NCBI GenBank assembly: GCA_947500555.1
Contig: CANMSE010000001.1
Location: forward strand, 372,001-436,000
DNA: 64,000 nt
Direction of reading: 5' to 3'
From: an uncultured Fulvivirga sp.
Lineage (GTDB): Bacteria; Bacteroidota; Bacteroidia; Cytophagales; Cyclobacteriaceae
Shown one piece after another: positions 17,014 through 25,644 of this stretch (position 1 is its first letter; every line of letters begins with the position of its first letter). Under the pieces are notes generated by a model, which saw nothing but the letters and a program-made list of their open reading frames with translations, was not told the origin of the DNA and did not search any database. The translations under genes were made by a program, and so were the position numbers.

Positions 17014-17027
17014 TCGAAATTTCAGGT

Positions 17028-17981
17028 ATGGGCAAAAAAGTCATAGTAACGGGCGGTGCGGGATTCATAGGCTCAAATTTAGTAGAGTCTCTTTTGCAAG
17101 ATGAAAGAGTCGATAATGTTAGAGTTATTGATAACTTGTCGAATGGCTACAGGGTTAATATTGAAGAGTTTGAAAGTAATTCGAAATTTGATTTTTTTCA
17201 AGATGACATATGCGATTATGATCGCATGGTAGAATTGACAACAGGTTTTGATGTAATCTCTCACCAAGCAGCTTTGGGTTCAGTACCTCGATCCATTGAA
17301 AACCCAATGTTAACTACTAAGGTAAATATTGATGGTACTGTCAACATTTTACATGCAGCCGTTGTCAACAAAATCGACCGTGTAGTTTTGGCTTGTTCAT
17401 CCAGTACCTATGGTGATAGTCCTTCGTTACCAAAGGAAGAAGATGTTATTGGCAACCCTCTTAGCCCATATGCAATTACTAAGCATGCGATAGAGCAATA
17501 CGCGAAGGTATTTAAATGTACATATGGTCTTGACTATATTGGATTAAGATATTTCAATGTATTTGGACCTAAACAAAATCCAGATAATCCTTATGCAGCA
17601 GTTATTCCTATTTTCTGCAAAGCATATATGGATGGAGAAACTCCAACAATCAATGGTGACGGAGAAACTTCAAGAGATTTTACTTACGTGGATAATGCTA
17701 TACAGGCAAATATGCTGAGTATCTTCACCGAGGATAGCTCATCTAAAAATGAAATTTACAATGTCGCATGTGGAGAGAAAATATCTTTAAATGAGATCAT
17801 TAAAATCCTCCAAAGTATTTCAGGCAACAAAATAATACCTAAATATGGACCTGAAAGAAAGGGTGATGTAAAACACTCGAAAGCAGATATTAACAAAATT
17901 GAAACATTGTTAAATTATAAAGTGAATGTATCTTTTGAAGATGGCCTTAACAAAGTCTTCAAATGGTATTCAAACAATTAA
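17028..17981 (+). CDS. UDP-HexNAc(A) 4-epimerase, TviC/WbpP-like
   Basis: A 317-residue extended SDR enzyme. The NAD-binding GGAGFIGSNLVESLL is at the N-terminus, and the catalytic triad has SSSTYG and YAITK (Tyr-x-x-x-Lys, about residue 145-150). RYFNVFGPKQNPDNPYAAVIPIF and the GDGETSRDFTYVDN segment are typical of the WbpP/TviC group, which epimerises UDP-GlcNAc or UDP-GlcNAcA at C4. It overlaps by 19 bases the UDP-sugar 6-dehydrogenase gene, its natural partner, so the pair likely makes UDP-GalNAcA or a related acidic sugar. I start at MGKKVIV. Exact substrate is inferred. Confidence 0.85.
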   Translation: MGKKVIVTGGAGFIGSNLVESLLQDERVDNVRVIDNLSNGYRVNIEEFESNSKFDFFQDDICDYDRMVELTTGFDVISHQAALGSVPRSIENPMLTTKVNIDGTVNILHAAVVNKIDRVVLACSSSTYGDSPSLPKEEDVIGNPLSPYAITKHAIEQYAKVFKCTYGLDYIGLRYFNVFGPKQNPDNPYAAVIPIFCKAYMDGETPTINGDGETSRDFTYVDNAIQANMLSIFTEDSSSKNEIYNVACGEKISLNEIIKILQSISGNKIIPKYGPERKGDVKHSKADINKIETLLNYKVNVSFEDGLNKVFKWYSNN

Positions 17982-19237
17982 ATACATTGGAAAAAATAGC
18001 AATCATTGGTTTAGGGTATGTTGGATTGCCACTGGCCGTTGAATTTGGAAAGAAGTTTTCAACTATTGGGTTCGATATTAACAAAAAGCGAATAGATGAG
18101 CTCCAGATTGGGAAAGACTCTACCCAAGAAATAGATGCAATAGAACTAAGATCTGCATCACAACTACATATTACCTCTGAAATAAGTGAGATTGGTGATG
18201 CTAACATTTTTATAGTCACAGTCCCAACTCCTATCGATAGTCATAACTCCCCTGATCTGACTCCATTAAAAAGAGCCAGTGAAACCGTAGGGAACGTTTT
18301 GAAGAAAAATGACATCGTTATTTATGAATCAACTGTTTTCCCGGGATGTACTGAAGAAGTTTGTGTTCCTATATTAGAAGAATGCAGTGGTTTAAAGTTC
18401 AATGTCGATTTCTATTGTGGCTATTCACCTGAAAGAATCAACCCCGGTGACAAAGAGCATCGACTACCTACTATCAAAAAAGTAACTAGTGGTAGCACTG
18501 TAGAAATAGCAAAAAAAGTTGATGACCTATACCAGAAGATAATCACGGCTGGTACTTATAAGGCATCCAGCATCAAAGTAGCGGAAGCTGCAAAGGTCAT
18601 AGAAAACTCACAACGCGATTTGAATATTGCATTTGTTAATGAGCTTGCATTGATTTTTGACAAGGTGGGTATTGACACTCTTGAAGTGTTAGAAGCTGCA
18701 GGAACAAAATGGAATTTTTTGCCTTTTAAGCCTGGGCTTGTTGGGGGTCATTGTATAGGGGTTGATCCCTACTACCTTACTTATAAGGCCGAAAGCCTGG
18801 GATACAATCCTCAGGTTATATTAGCTGGAAGACGAATAAATGACAACATGGGCATGTATATTGCTAATAAGGTAATCAAACTAATGGCCAACCAAGGTAA
18901 TCCTATCAAAGATAGTAATATACTAATACTTGGAATAACCTTTAAAGAAAATTGTCCAGATATCAGAAATAGTCGCGTGATAGATGTTATTCAAGAGCTA
19001 AACGATTTTGGAGCAAATATTCATGTTTATGATCCTGAAGCTGACAAAGAAGAGGTGAAAATTGAATATGATGTTGATCTCATAAAAACTCCAAATCAAA
19101 AATATCATGCAATAGTTATGGCTGTTGGTCATGATCAGTTTGACAGTCTCGATCTTGAGCAACTCAAAAATGAAACCACCGTCATTTATGATGTTAAGGG
19201 TAAAATGAATCCAATGGATATCACGGCACGACTGTAA
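17963..19237 (+). CDS. UDP-N-acetyl-D-hexosamine 6-dehydrogenase, TviB/WbpO-like
   Basis: Oxidises C6 of a UDP-HexNAc to a uronic acid, using 2 NAD. The 424-residue protein has IAIIGLGYVGLPLAVEFGKKF at the N-terminus, VPTPID and YESTVFPGCTEE. The middle holds KVAEAAKVIENSQRDLNIAFVNELA, and the catalytic Cys is in GGHCIGVDPYY (about residue 262). ENSQRD is characteristic of the TviB/WbpO/WbpA-like branch rather than UDP-glucose dehydrogenase. ATG 17963 overlaps the epimerase gene. Product is probably UDP-GlcNAcA or UDP-GalNAcA in this operon. Confidence 0.88.
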   Translation: MVFKQLNTLEKIAIIGLGYVGLPLAVEFGKKFSTIGFDINKKRIDELQIGKDSTQEIDAIELRSASQLHITSEISEIGDANIFIVTVPTPIDSHNSPDLTPLKRASETVGNVLKKNDIVIYESTVFPGCTEEVCVPILEECSGLKFNVDFYCGYSPERINPGDKEHRLPTIKKVTSGSTVEIAKKVDDLYQKIITAGTYKASSIKVAEAAKVIENSQRDLNIAFVNELALIFDKVGIDTLEVLEAAGTKWNFLPFKPGLVGGHCIGVDPYYLTYKAESLGYNPQVILAGRRINDNMGMYIANKVIKLMANQGNPIKDSNILILGITFKENCPDIRNSRVIDVIQELNDFGANIHVYDPEADKEEVKIEYDVDLIKTPNQKYHAIVMAVGHDQFDSLDLEQLKNETTVIYDVKGKMNPMDITARL

Positions 19238-19246
19238 ATACCAATT

Positions 19247-20212
19247 GTGATACATACTCAATTTTCAAGTCTAAAAAACAACGTAGTTCTGGTAACGGGT
19301 GCTGCAGGGTTTATAGGATCTAGTCTTACCAGAGCTTTACTAAAGGATAATATTGTTCATTGCGTTGTAAGAGAATCGACCAATTTATGGAGATTAGGAG
19401 ATGTCAAATCTCGAGTAAAGATTCACTTCACAGAATTACACTGTCATGAAGAAGTTGAAAAATTGTTTAATACTATTAACCCTGAATACATCTTTCATTG
19501 TGCGCTAAACCAAACTCACCCCTCAAATCTCCATGTTTTTTTAAGACAAAATGAAATGTCTTCAATAATACTTCATAATCTTTTAAATAGCTCTAGGAAA
19601 ATTTCTATTAAACGATTTGTACACTGTTGTAGCTCATTTGTATACAACACCAATAACCTCCCTTTTAATGAAAATAATAAACTAGAACCAACTAGTTTTA
19701 GAGGACTTATAAAATTAAATGAGTATAATATCTGTAATTATTATTATTATAATTACAATATTCCGATAAACATTATCAGAATTATGAGGGCTTACGGTCC
19801 ATGGGAGCAACAAAATCGACTAATTATATCCACCATCAGGAAAATATTAGATGAAACCGCTATTGAACTAACCGATGATAGCCATTCGAGAGAGTACTTG
19901 TTTATAGATGATTTGATAAGGCTAATTGTGCTTGCTGCCAAAAGCAACAAATACATTGGTTGTGCAGTAAATGCTGGTGGCACTCAAAGTTATACTGCGA
20001 GAAATATTGTCAACATTATTGCTAAACAGCTTTCCCTACCAGCAAAAATTTCAAGTAACAAATTGATAAAAACCGAAGATAGAGGATATGTGAGTGCTGA
20101 TATTTCAAGAGCCAAAAATTACTATGGCTGGGAACCAAAAATTGATATTGACGAAGGCTTAAAAAAAACAATCAATTGGTACAAGTCAATTAGTGACATG
20201 ATTCCTAAATGA
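19247..20212 (+). CDS. NAD-dependent epimerase/dehydratase-like SDR, catalytic Tyr apparently lost
   Basis: A 321-residue extended SDR protein beginning at GTG 19247, 9 bases after the dehydrogenase gene. The nucleotide-binding VLVTGAAGFIGSSLTRALL and the Ser region (HCCSSFVYNT) are intact. At the usual YxxxK site the sequence reads SFRGLIKLNEYN, so the Tyr four residues before the Lys is replaced by Arg (a Phe sits one residue earlier). SREYLFIDDLIRLIVLAA and GWEPKIDIDEGLKKTINWY are typical C-terminal SDR features. It may be a sugar-nucleotide reductase/epimerase with altered chemistry or a non-catalytic partner. Substrate unknown. Confidence 0.75.
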   Translation: MIHTQFSSLKNNVVLVTGAAGFIGSSLTRALLKDNIVHCVVRESTNLWRLGDVKSRVKIHFTELHCHEEVEKLFNTINPEYIFHCALNQTHPSNLHVFLRQNEMSSIILHNLLNSSRKISIKRFVHCCSSFVYNTNNLPFNENNKLEPTSFRGLIKLNEYNICNYYYYNYNIPINIIRIMRAYGPWEQQNRLIISTIRKILDETAIELTDDSHSREYLFIDDLIRLIVLAAKSNKYIGCAVNAGGTQSYTARNIVNIIAKQLSLPAKISSNKLIKTEDRGYVSADISRAKNYYGWEPKIDIDEGLKKTINWYKSISDMIPK

Positions 20213-20219
20213 TTAAACT

Positions 20220-20897
20220 TTGAAGTATAGTGTAATTATACCAGTTTTTAATAATTCAAGCACTTTAGTTGATTTGCACAATCAAATTATTAAGGCTCTT
20301 CATTTCACAAAATCATATGAAATAATTTATGTTGACGATAGCAGTGTAGACCACTCACGACAGGTTCTAGACTCTCTTGAATCACCCGAAAATTGCTTAA
20401 AAGTGATCTGCAATTCCAAAAACATTGGGCAACAGCTCTCCATTATGAAAGGACTGAAAAAGTCAAACGGAGAAATATTAGTGGTTATGGATGCAGACTT
20501 ACAGGACTCACCTCAGCATATTGAACAACTAGTTTCAAAAGTAAATAAGACTACTTCCGCTTTTATTAAAAGAACAGGTCATTATCAATCCATTCCTCGC
20601 ATGATCACCTCAAAAATTCTCAAGTACTACATATATTCTCTAACCGGCTTAAATCCTAATGCAGGAAGCTACTATGCTTTGCACAAGCAAACACTAAAAA
20701 GGCTGTTGCAACTTCACATCAAGCCACCATACATTTCCATACAAGTAGCGGTGTGTTCCCTAAAAATTGAATATATAACAGCCAAAAGATCAACTCGATT
20801 TTCAGGTAAATCTTCTTATGACTTTATAAAGAGGCTTAAGGCCGGTGTCAGAGCAATAAAATGTGCTAAGCAGAGCATTCAGAAGGAAATTTTTTAA
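20220..20897 (+). CDS. GT2 glycosyltransferase, GtrB/DPMS-like, no membrane anchor
   Basis: A 225-residue GT-A glycosyltransferase. SVIIPVFNNSSTLVDL, VDDSSVDHS, NSKNIGQQLSIMKGL and the metal-binding DADLQDSPQHI match the polyprenyl-phosphate hexose synthase group (GtrB, dolichyl-P-mannose synthase). The acceptor segment RSTRFSGKSSYDFIKRL also fits. The two C-terminal membrane helices usual in GtrB are missing; the protein ends soon after. It starts at TTG 20220, 7 bases after the SDR gene. Its last 32 bases overlap the convergent aldolase-like gene. A lipid-phosphate sugar donor is the probable product. Confidence 0.82.
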   Translation: MKYSVIIPVFNNSSTLVDLHNQIIKALHFTKSYEIIYVDDSSVDHSRQVLDSLESPENCLKVICNSKNIGQQLSIMKGLKKSNGEILVVMDADLQDSPQHIEQLVSKVNKTTSAFIKRTGHYQSIPRMITSKILKYYIYSLTGLNPNAGSYYALHKQTLKRLLQLHIKPPYISIQVAVCSLKIEYITAKRSTRFSGKSSYDFIKRLKAGVRAIKCAKQSIQKEIF

Positions 20898-21651
20898 CAT
20901 AGGTTTCAAGCAATTGTAAATCTGTTTGAACTTCTTCAAGTCTCGATGTATTAATCTGAGTAATCTCATTTTTAATAGCCTGGTAAATAGCATGTGGTGA
21001 ATATTGCTCAATTGCCTTGTAGAAAGATCTTCTTAAAAAAGTAAAATCAGCTTTTTCGTTTATGAGATTGGTCAACAGCAACTTACAGGGTATTGGATTT
21101 CCTAAACTTGGGTGTGTAAGTCCACCATACCCAAACGGTATATCTGATATTTCCCTTAATTTGGTAACTGTATTATCAATAAGGGGGTTAAACATATTAT
21201 CACTATTTCTATCGATACATAAATCATTAAGTCCTAAGTAAACTCGATTCAGGTCATACTTCAAAAGATTATGTGCATTTAATACTGCATCATTCGTTTC
21301 TATCAAAATTCCTAACTTACACCTTCCATTTATAGCGTTCAAAACATGTTCTATCTCACCCTCTTTTCTTACCATCGGTAGTAATATTTCTGAAGCACCA
21401 TTATCGATAGCTTTGTTGATTTCTTCTAAATCAAAATAAGGGAACCCATTAACTCTTACTATAGCCGGAAATGAAGTTGTTGAGATAAAGTGATAGAGAT
21501 CAAGGGCTGAGTGTGCATTTATCTGAGTATCACGCTCTTTTTGTCTTGATTTTTTACCTTGATTTTCCCAGTCAAATATTACTGATTCTATAGAATCCGA
21601 AAGACATCTGACGGTTGATGCATAATCACGGTAAAAAAGTAATAGTTTCAT
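20866..21651 (-). CDS. HpcH/HpaI (CitE-like) aldolase-superfamily protein
   Basis: A 261-residue protein with features of the phosphoenolpyruvate/pyruvate TIM-barrel superfamily. These are SVIFDWENQGKK, IVRVNGFPYFDLEEINKAIDNGASEILLPMV (the metal and substrate loop), GILIETNDAV and YLGLNDLC. I start at ATG 21651 (MKLLLFYRD), which overlaps the methyltransferase stop as ATGA; the upstream ATG would add 16 residues that are part of the neighbour's frame. Such enzymes cleave or condense pyruvate or acyl-CoA units. Its place in a polysaccharide locus is unusual. Substrate unknown. Confidence 0.65.
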   Translation of the reverse strand: MKLLLFYRDYASTVRCLSDSIESVIFDWENQGKKSRQKERDTQINAHSALDLYHFISTTSFPAIVRVNGFPYFDLEEINKAIDNGASEILLPMVRKEGEIEHVLNAINGRCKLGILIETNDAVLNAHNLLKYDLNRVYLGLNDLCIDRNSDNMFNPLIDNTVTKLREISDIPFGYGGLTHPSLGNPIPCKLLLTNLINEKADFTFLRRSFYKAIEQYSPHAIYQAIKNEITQINTSRLEEVQTDLQLLETYVKKFPSECSA

Positions 21652-22457
21652 TTTTTTCTTGCAATTATGATACAGCTGGAACCAAAGGGAATAGACCACC
21701 CTTTTCTGATAAAATACCTCTCTAAAGCAAGTAAAAAAATTATAATCCTCCCTAAAAGAGAGTGTTTCTGAATATGCTCTCTGTCCAACCTAAGATTATC
21801 ATTCCGTTTATAGAAAAGCTTTCTTTGAATAAACTGAATTGGCGTTAGTAATGAAAAATAGTAAGATGAATACCTTATTTCAAAGTTTGAATTCTCAACA
21901 ATCTTAACTAAGTCAGGCAAGCTATATCTTCTATAGTGCCCTACTTCCTCATCAAAAGCTGACCACAGGGACATGTGTGCAGGAACTGTAATAAAAAGTA
22001 AACCATTTACTTTTAACGCATTATATATCTGATACAAAAAATCTTTATCATCTTCGATGTGCTCTAAAACGTCAAAAATTCCAATATTGGGGCATGAATT
22101 GCCCATAGCAGCTGTTGTTTTTAATGAACCATGAACGATTTTTTTTATTCCTCTCCTTTTTGCGTTCATGGTACCATTTAAACCTGGCTCCAAAAGAATA
22201 GTATTTATTCCAAGATTTTGAAACAGCTGTGAAGTGAATCCGTTACCTCCACCTAAATCAACAATTTCTTTTACACTCGCGCTTTCAACCAATTCTTTAA
22301 GGCATAAATTACGATGTGCGTACCAAAAAGAATTCTCCTCATGCTTTAGGATACTATTATGTCCATCTAGAGTATACGAAATTGCCTCATCTAAATTGAC
22401 AGTAAAAATCCCATTTGCAAGTAGAGAAACTTGTCTAAACATACTGTCAATTTCCAT
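21648..22457 (-). CDS. SAM-dependent methyltransferase (class I)
   Basis: A 269-residue protein. The SAM-binding motif I is EIVDLGGGNGFTSQLFQNLG (about residues 64-83), followed by FDVLEHIEDDKDFLYQIYNALKVNGLLFITVPAH, the typical post-motif region of Methyltransf_11/23 enzymes, and EEVGHYRRYSL. This EVGHYRRY signature recurs in methyltransferases of surface-polysaccharide and lipid-linked glycan loci. A hydrophobic helix near residue 235 may bind the membrane. It overlaps the downstream aldolase-like gene by 4 bases and the upstream methyltransferase by 11 bases. Confidence 0.85.
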   Translation of the reverse strand: MEIDSMFRQVSLLANGIFTVNLDEAISYTLDGHNSILKHEENSFWYAHRNLCLKELVESASVKEIVDLGGGNGFTSQLFQNLGINTILLEPGLNGTMNAKRRGIKKIVHGSLKTTAAMGNSCPNIGIFDVLEHIEDDKDFLYQIYNALKVNGLLFITVPAHMSLWSAFDEEVGHYRRYSLPDLVKIVENSNFEIRYSSYYFSLLTPIQFIQRKLFYKRNDNLRLDREHIQKHSLLGRIIIFLLALERYFIRKGWSIPFGSSCIIIARKK

Positions 22458-23196
22458 CAGAAGAAGGTCTTATCACTGTGATCAACTGGAACGCTAAAAA
22501 GTTTTTCAAAAAAGGAATTGATGTTATAACTCTATCCAACCATTGACCCCAATTTTTATTATAGATAAATGGAGGTAACATACCATATTTTGAAATTTTC
22601 AAATCTGTTAGATCAGCGTAGCTTGTGGCTTTAGAAAGAATGCTCTTCCTCATGTTCATAACTCCTTTGTCACCTTTAAAAGACATCCCGGGAGTAAAAA
22701 GTATTTGTAAATAGTAAAGTGGGTTCCAGGCATTAGGTTCAATAAATATGATTTTTCCTCCTGGCTTTACCAATCTTGACATTGCTTGAAAGCATACTGG
22801 TAAATTATGAAAATGATGTAATGCAAAAAAACCAATAACATGGTCGAATTTACCATCTAATTCTTCTGGGGTTTCCAATACATCTGATGCTATCAAATTT
22901 ACATCGAATCTTCCATCATTATGCTCCAGCAATTTAGTTAATAGAAATGGTGACAAATCAAGTCCGGTAACATTTACTCTTCTTTCTAGAAGAGGAAAAG
23001 TAAATTTTCCCATTCCACACCCTACCTCTAAAACCTTATCGCTCAATTGAATTTTTGAATTCTCTAATAAAAAATCAACATGCCTTAAAACATAAGGGCT
23101 ATTGACTGGGATCATGGTCTTTTTAATTCTTTGAGCAAAGTAATCCAGTTGAATATCATTATGATACTTTATTTTTGAGAGGATAGGTGAATTCAT
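22447..23196 (-). CDS. SAM-dependent methyltransferase (class I)
   Basis: A 249-residue Methyltransf_25-type protein. SAM motif I is VLEVGCGMGKFTFPLLERR, motif II GLDLSP, and motif III region HVIGFFALHHFHNLPVCFQAMSRLVKPGGKIIFIEPN. It starts a short minus-strand run of methyltransferase, methyltransferase and aldolase-like gene. The divergent GT-C gene begins 57 bases away. Probable target is a sugar hydroxyl or carboxylate of the polymer or its lipid precursor; this is inferred only from context. Confidence 0.85.
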   Translation of the reverse strand: MNSPILSKIKYHNDIQLDYFAQRIKKTMIPVNSPYVLRHVDFLLENSKIQLSDKVLEVGCGMGKFTFPLLERRVNVTGLDLSPFLLTKLLEHNDGRFDVNLIASDVLETPEELDGKFDHVIGFFALHHFHNLPVCFQAMSRLVKPGGKIIFIEPNAWNPLYYLQILFTPGMSFKGDKGVMNMRKSILSKATSYADLTDLKISKYGMLPPFIYNKNWGQWLDRVITSIPFLKNFLAFQLITVIRPSSDGN

Positions 23197-23253
23197 TTAG
23201 GAATTTTTAGTTACTTATTTTCACTGACAAGTTTACAACTTAAAACATACATA

Positions 23254-24729
23254 TTGGAAACAGCTTTTGGAGTATTTTTCGTTTTTCTGATGGTGTTTAT
23301 TCCATTTAGCAAGACTTACAACCTAGATTTTATTATTTCAGATGAAGGTTATTTATGGTATGGTGTTCAACAAACTCTTAGGGGAAAAATTCCTATAAGA
23401 GATTTCAGAGCGTACGACCCAGGAAGATACTATTGGTGTGCCTTTTGGTGTAAGCTTTTTGGAGAAAGCTTGGTGACCATCCGCTTTTCTTTAAAGATAT
23501 TTCAATTTCTGGCTCTAATTACTTTTTTAATATTTATATCACCAAGGTTAGAAGAAAGCATTGTCGCCATTCTTGCATTAATAGTTTTATTTCTATGGTC
23601 AGGCCTGATCCATAAAACGATAGATAATATTCTCCCTATCTTTTCAGTCACATTTTTACTGTCTGTTATAGATTCAGGCAATGCAGAGTCATTTATTATC
23701 TATGGTCTTTTTACAGGAATTACATTAATTATAGGCCTGAATCATTTTGCATATCACTTGTTCGCTTTATTGCTCTTGCTACTTATGTATTCAAACTTTG
23801 AGGTTAGCGCTGCCGTTTATTCAATAATTGGATTAAGTCTTGGTATGGCTCCATTTCTATTTTTTTTGATTCTTACTAAGACAGGCAGGGTGTACTTTGA
23901 CAAAAAAATTATTAGAATACTAACAAGAAAAACCACTAATCTTAAGCTGCCAATACCCCTTCCCTGGAATACATTCCCCAAAAACTCCAAGAAGAATTCC
24001 AAAATTATTGCACTAAAATGGGTTTTCGCTACATTACCCGTCTACTTGGTTTTGAGCATAACTTATATACTATTTGTAGACTCTGAAAACCTTGTTTTTA
24101 ACGCAGCCATATTTATGGCAATTCCATACGCCAATCACATTTATAGCAGAGCTGATAAGAGCCATTTAATAGGTGGCATTTCTCCATTGCTGCTTTCTAT
24201 ATTTGCATTATTTAGTATAAATTTTTATCTATTTACATTCTTGTTGGTGTTGATTCTGATTGTAACTTACTATGTGATCTGGATGCCTGATTACTATCCA
24301 CTAATTTCTCGAAAGCACAATCTCAATACTCATGAAGTATCAATTAATAATCAAAAAATTCGAACATCTAGAAGCACTTCTATATTAATAAAAAACTCTC
24401 TTTCTCTCAAAGAAAGGTGCAATGGAAAAGGGCAGATGGTATTTTTACCAAAACTGGCAGGGTTATATGCTATTACCAAAACGATAGCCCCAATCTATGA
24501 TACATTTTCAGTTTATCCGCCCATCAATAAAGAAGAAAATCAGATGTTATCTGAATTTAATAAAACTGATGTTCAATTTTGCATTGTTGATAACAGCAAA
24601 TTAGACGATAAAAATTCTCTAAGATTCCAAAATACATACCCGAAAATTTGGAAATATTTACAAACTCACTTTAAAAGAGTTTCAATAGAAGGCATGACCT
24701 CTGATTTCCATATTTTTGCACGTCAATAA
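23254..24729 (+). CDS. GT-C-like integral membrane glycosyltransferase
   Basis: A 491-residue protein with about ten hydrophobic segments in its first 360 residues, then a soluble C-terminal tail of about 130 residues. The first loop has an acidic motif (DFIISDEGYLWYG near residue 27-39), the position of the catalytic Asp/Glu in PMT/ArnT-type GT-C enzymes that use polyprenyl-phosphate sugars. The first in-frame start is TTG 23254. An exact 7-bp inverted repeat (24719-24739) encloses the stop codon. It probably transfers a sugar on the periplasmic face; no specific family is recognised. Confidence 0.7.
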   Translation: METAFGVFFVFLMVFIPFSKTYNLDFIISDEGYLWYGVQQTLRGKIPIRDFRAYDPGRYYWCAFWCKLFGESLVTIRFSLKIFQFLALITFLIFISPRLEESIVAILALIVLFLWSGLIHKTIDNILPIFSVTFLLSVIDSGNAESFIIYGLFTGITLIIGLNHFAYHLFALLLLLLMYSNFEVSAAVYSIIGLSLGMAPFLFFLILTKTGRVYFDKKIIRILTRKTTNLKLPIPLPWNTFPKNSKKNSKIIALKWVFATLPVYLVLSITYILFVDSENLVFNAAIFMAIPYANHIYSRADKSHLIGGISPLLLSIFALFSINFYLFTFLLVLILIVTYYVIWMPDYYPLISRKHNLNTHEVSINNQKIRTSRSTSILIKNSLSLKERCNGKGQMVFLPKLAGLYAITKTIAPIYDTFSVYPPINKEENQMLSEFNKTDVQFCIVDNSKLDDKNSLRFQNTYPKIWKYLQTHFKRVSIEGMTSDFHIFARQ

Positions 24730-24739
24730 TAATGACGTG
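24719..24739 (+). repeat. Small inverted repeat around the GT-C stop codon
   Basis: CACGTCA (24719-24725) and TGACGTG (24733-24739) form a perfect 7-bp stem with a 7-base loop that holds the TAA stop codon. No U-run follows, so it is not a normal terminator. It lies 32 bases before rmlA and could mark a transcript boundary or RNA processing site. Confidence 0.35.
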
Positions 24740-24771
24740 TATTCGCAATATAAAAATATATTGAAAAAATA

Positions 24772-25644
24772 ATGAAAGGAATAGTACTAGCAGGTGGCTC
24801 CGGAACCAGATTATACCCTATAACAAAAGGTGTTTCGAAACAACTACTGCCCATTTACGACAAACCAATGATCTACTACCCATTGTCAGTTTTGATGATG
24901 GCAGGCATCCGAGAAATACTTATAATATCTACTCCACAAGATATAGGGGCTTTTGAGAAACTTCTTGGTGATGGAACCGACTTAGGCATAAAGCTTAATT
25001 ACAAAATCCAACCATCCCCAGATGGATTAGCTCAGGCTTTTATTCTTGGTGAAGAGTTTATTGGGAGTGATTCAGTAGCCCTTGTTTTGGGTGATAATAT
25101 CTTCTATGGCTATAATTTTTCAAAAACGCTGCAAAAAACTGCAGCCTTGGGAAAAGGAGCAACTGTTTTCGGGTATTACGTCAGTGACCCTGAGAGGTAT
25201 GGAGTTGTAGAATTTAATAATGCGAACAAAGTAGTATCGATCGAAGAAAAACCAGAAAATCCAAAATCTCATTATGCCGTCACTGGCCTTTATTTTTATG
25301 ATAACTCAGTTGTGAAAAAAGCTAAGTCGGTCAAACCTTCGCCAAGGGGAGAATTGGAGATTACAGATCTTAACAATATGTATTTGAATGAAGATTTGCT
25401 TACGGTAGAGCTTCTAGGTAGAGGTATGGCATGGCTGGATACTGGTACACACCATTCTTTATTGCAAGCTTCAAACTTTGTTGAATCCATAGAAGAAAGG
25501 CAAGGCCTGAAGATTGCTTGTTTAGAAGAAATAGCATTTCATATGAACTACATTAGCTATGAGCAATTGGTTGAACTTGCTCAACCTCTCTTAAAAAATA
25601 ATTATGGACAATATTTATTAGCCGTATCAAAAGGATTAAAATAA
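24772..25644 (+). CDS. rmlA: Glucose-1-phosphate thymidylyltransferase RmlA
   Basis: Makes dTDP-glucose from dTTP and glucose-1-phosphate, the first step to dTDP-rhamnose and other dTDP-6-deoxy sugars. The 290-residue protein shows [22 protein letters not shown] at the N-terminus with the nucleotidyl-transfer Arg and Lys, then [22 protein letters not shown] and EEKPENPKS. The length and [15 protein letters not shown] segment are classical RmlA. The rmlC start codon follows the stop codon directly, so rmlA-rmlC-rmlD form one unit. The fourth gene, rmlB, is displaced to 29218. Confidence 0.97.
   Translation: MKGIVLAGGSGTRLYPITKGVSKQLLPIYDKPMIYYPLSVLMMAGIREILIISTPQDIGAFEKLLGDGTDLGIKLNYKIQPSPDGLAQAFILGEEFIGSDSVALVLGDNIFYGYNFSKTLQKTAALGKGATVFGYYVSDPERYGVVEFNNANKVVSIEEKPENPKSHYAVTGLYFYDNSVVKKAKSVKPSPRGELEITDLNNMYLNEDLLTVELLGRGMAWLDTGTHHSLLQASNFVESIEERQGLKIACLEEIAFHMNYISYEQLVELAQPLLKNNYGQYLLAVSKGLK

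Noticed and set aside
24719..24739. Hairpin around the GT-C stop as an intrinsic terminator
   Set aside because: No U-run follows and the stop codon lies in the loop.
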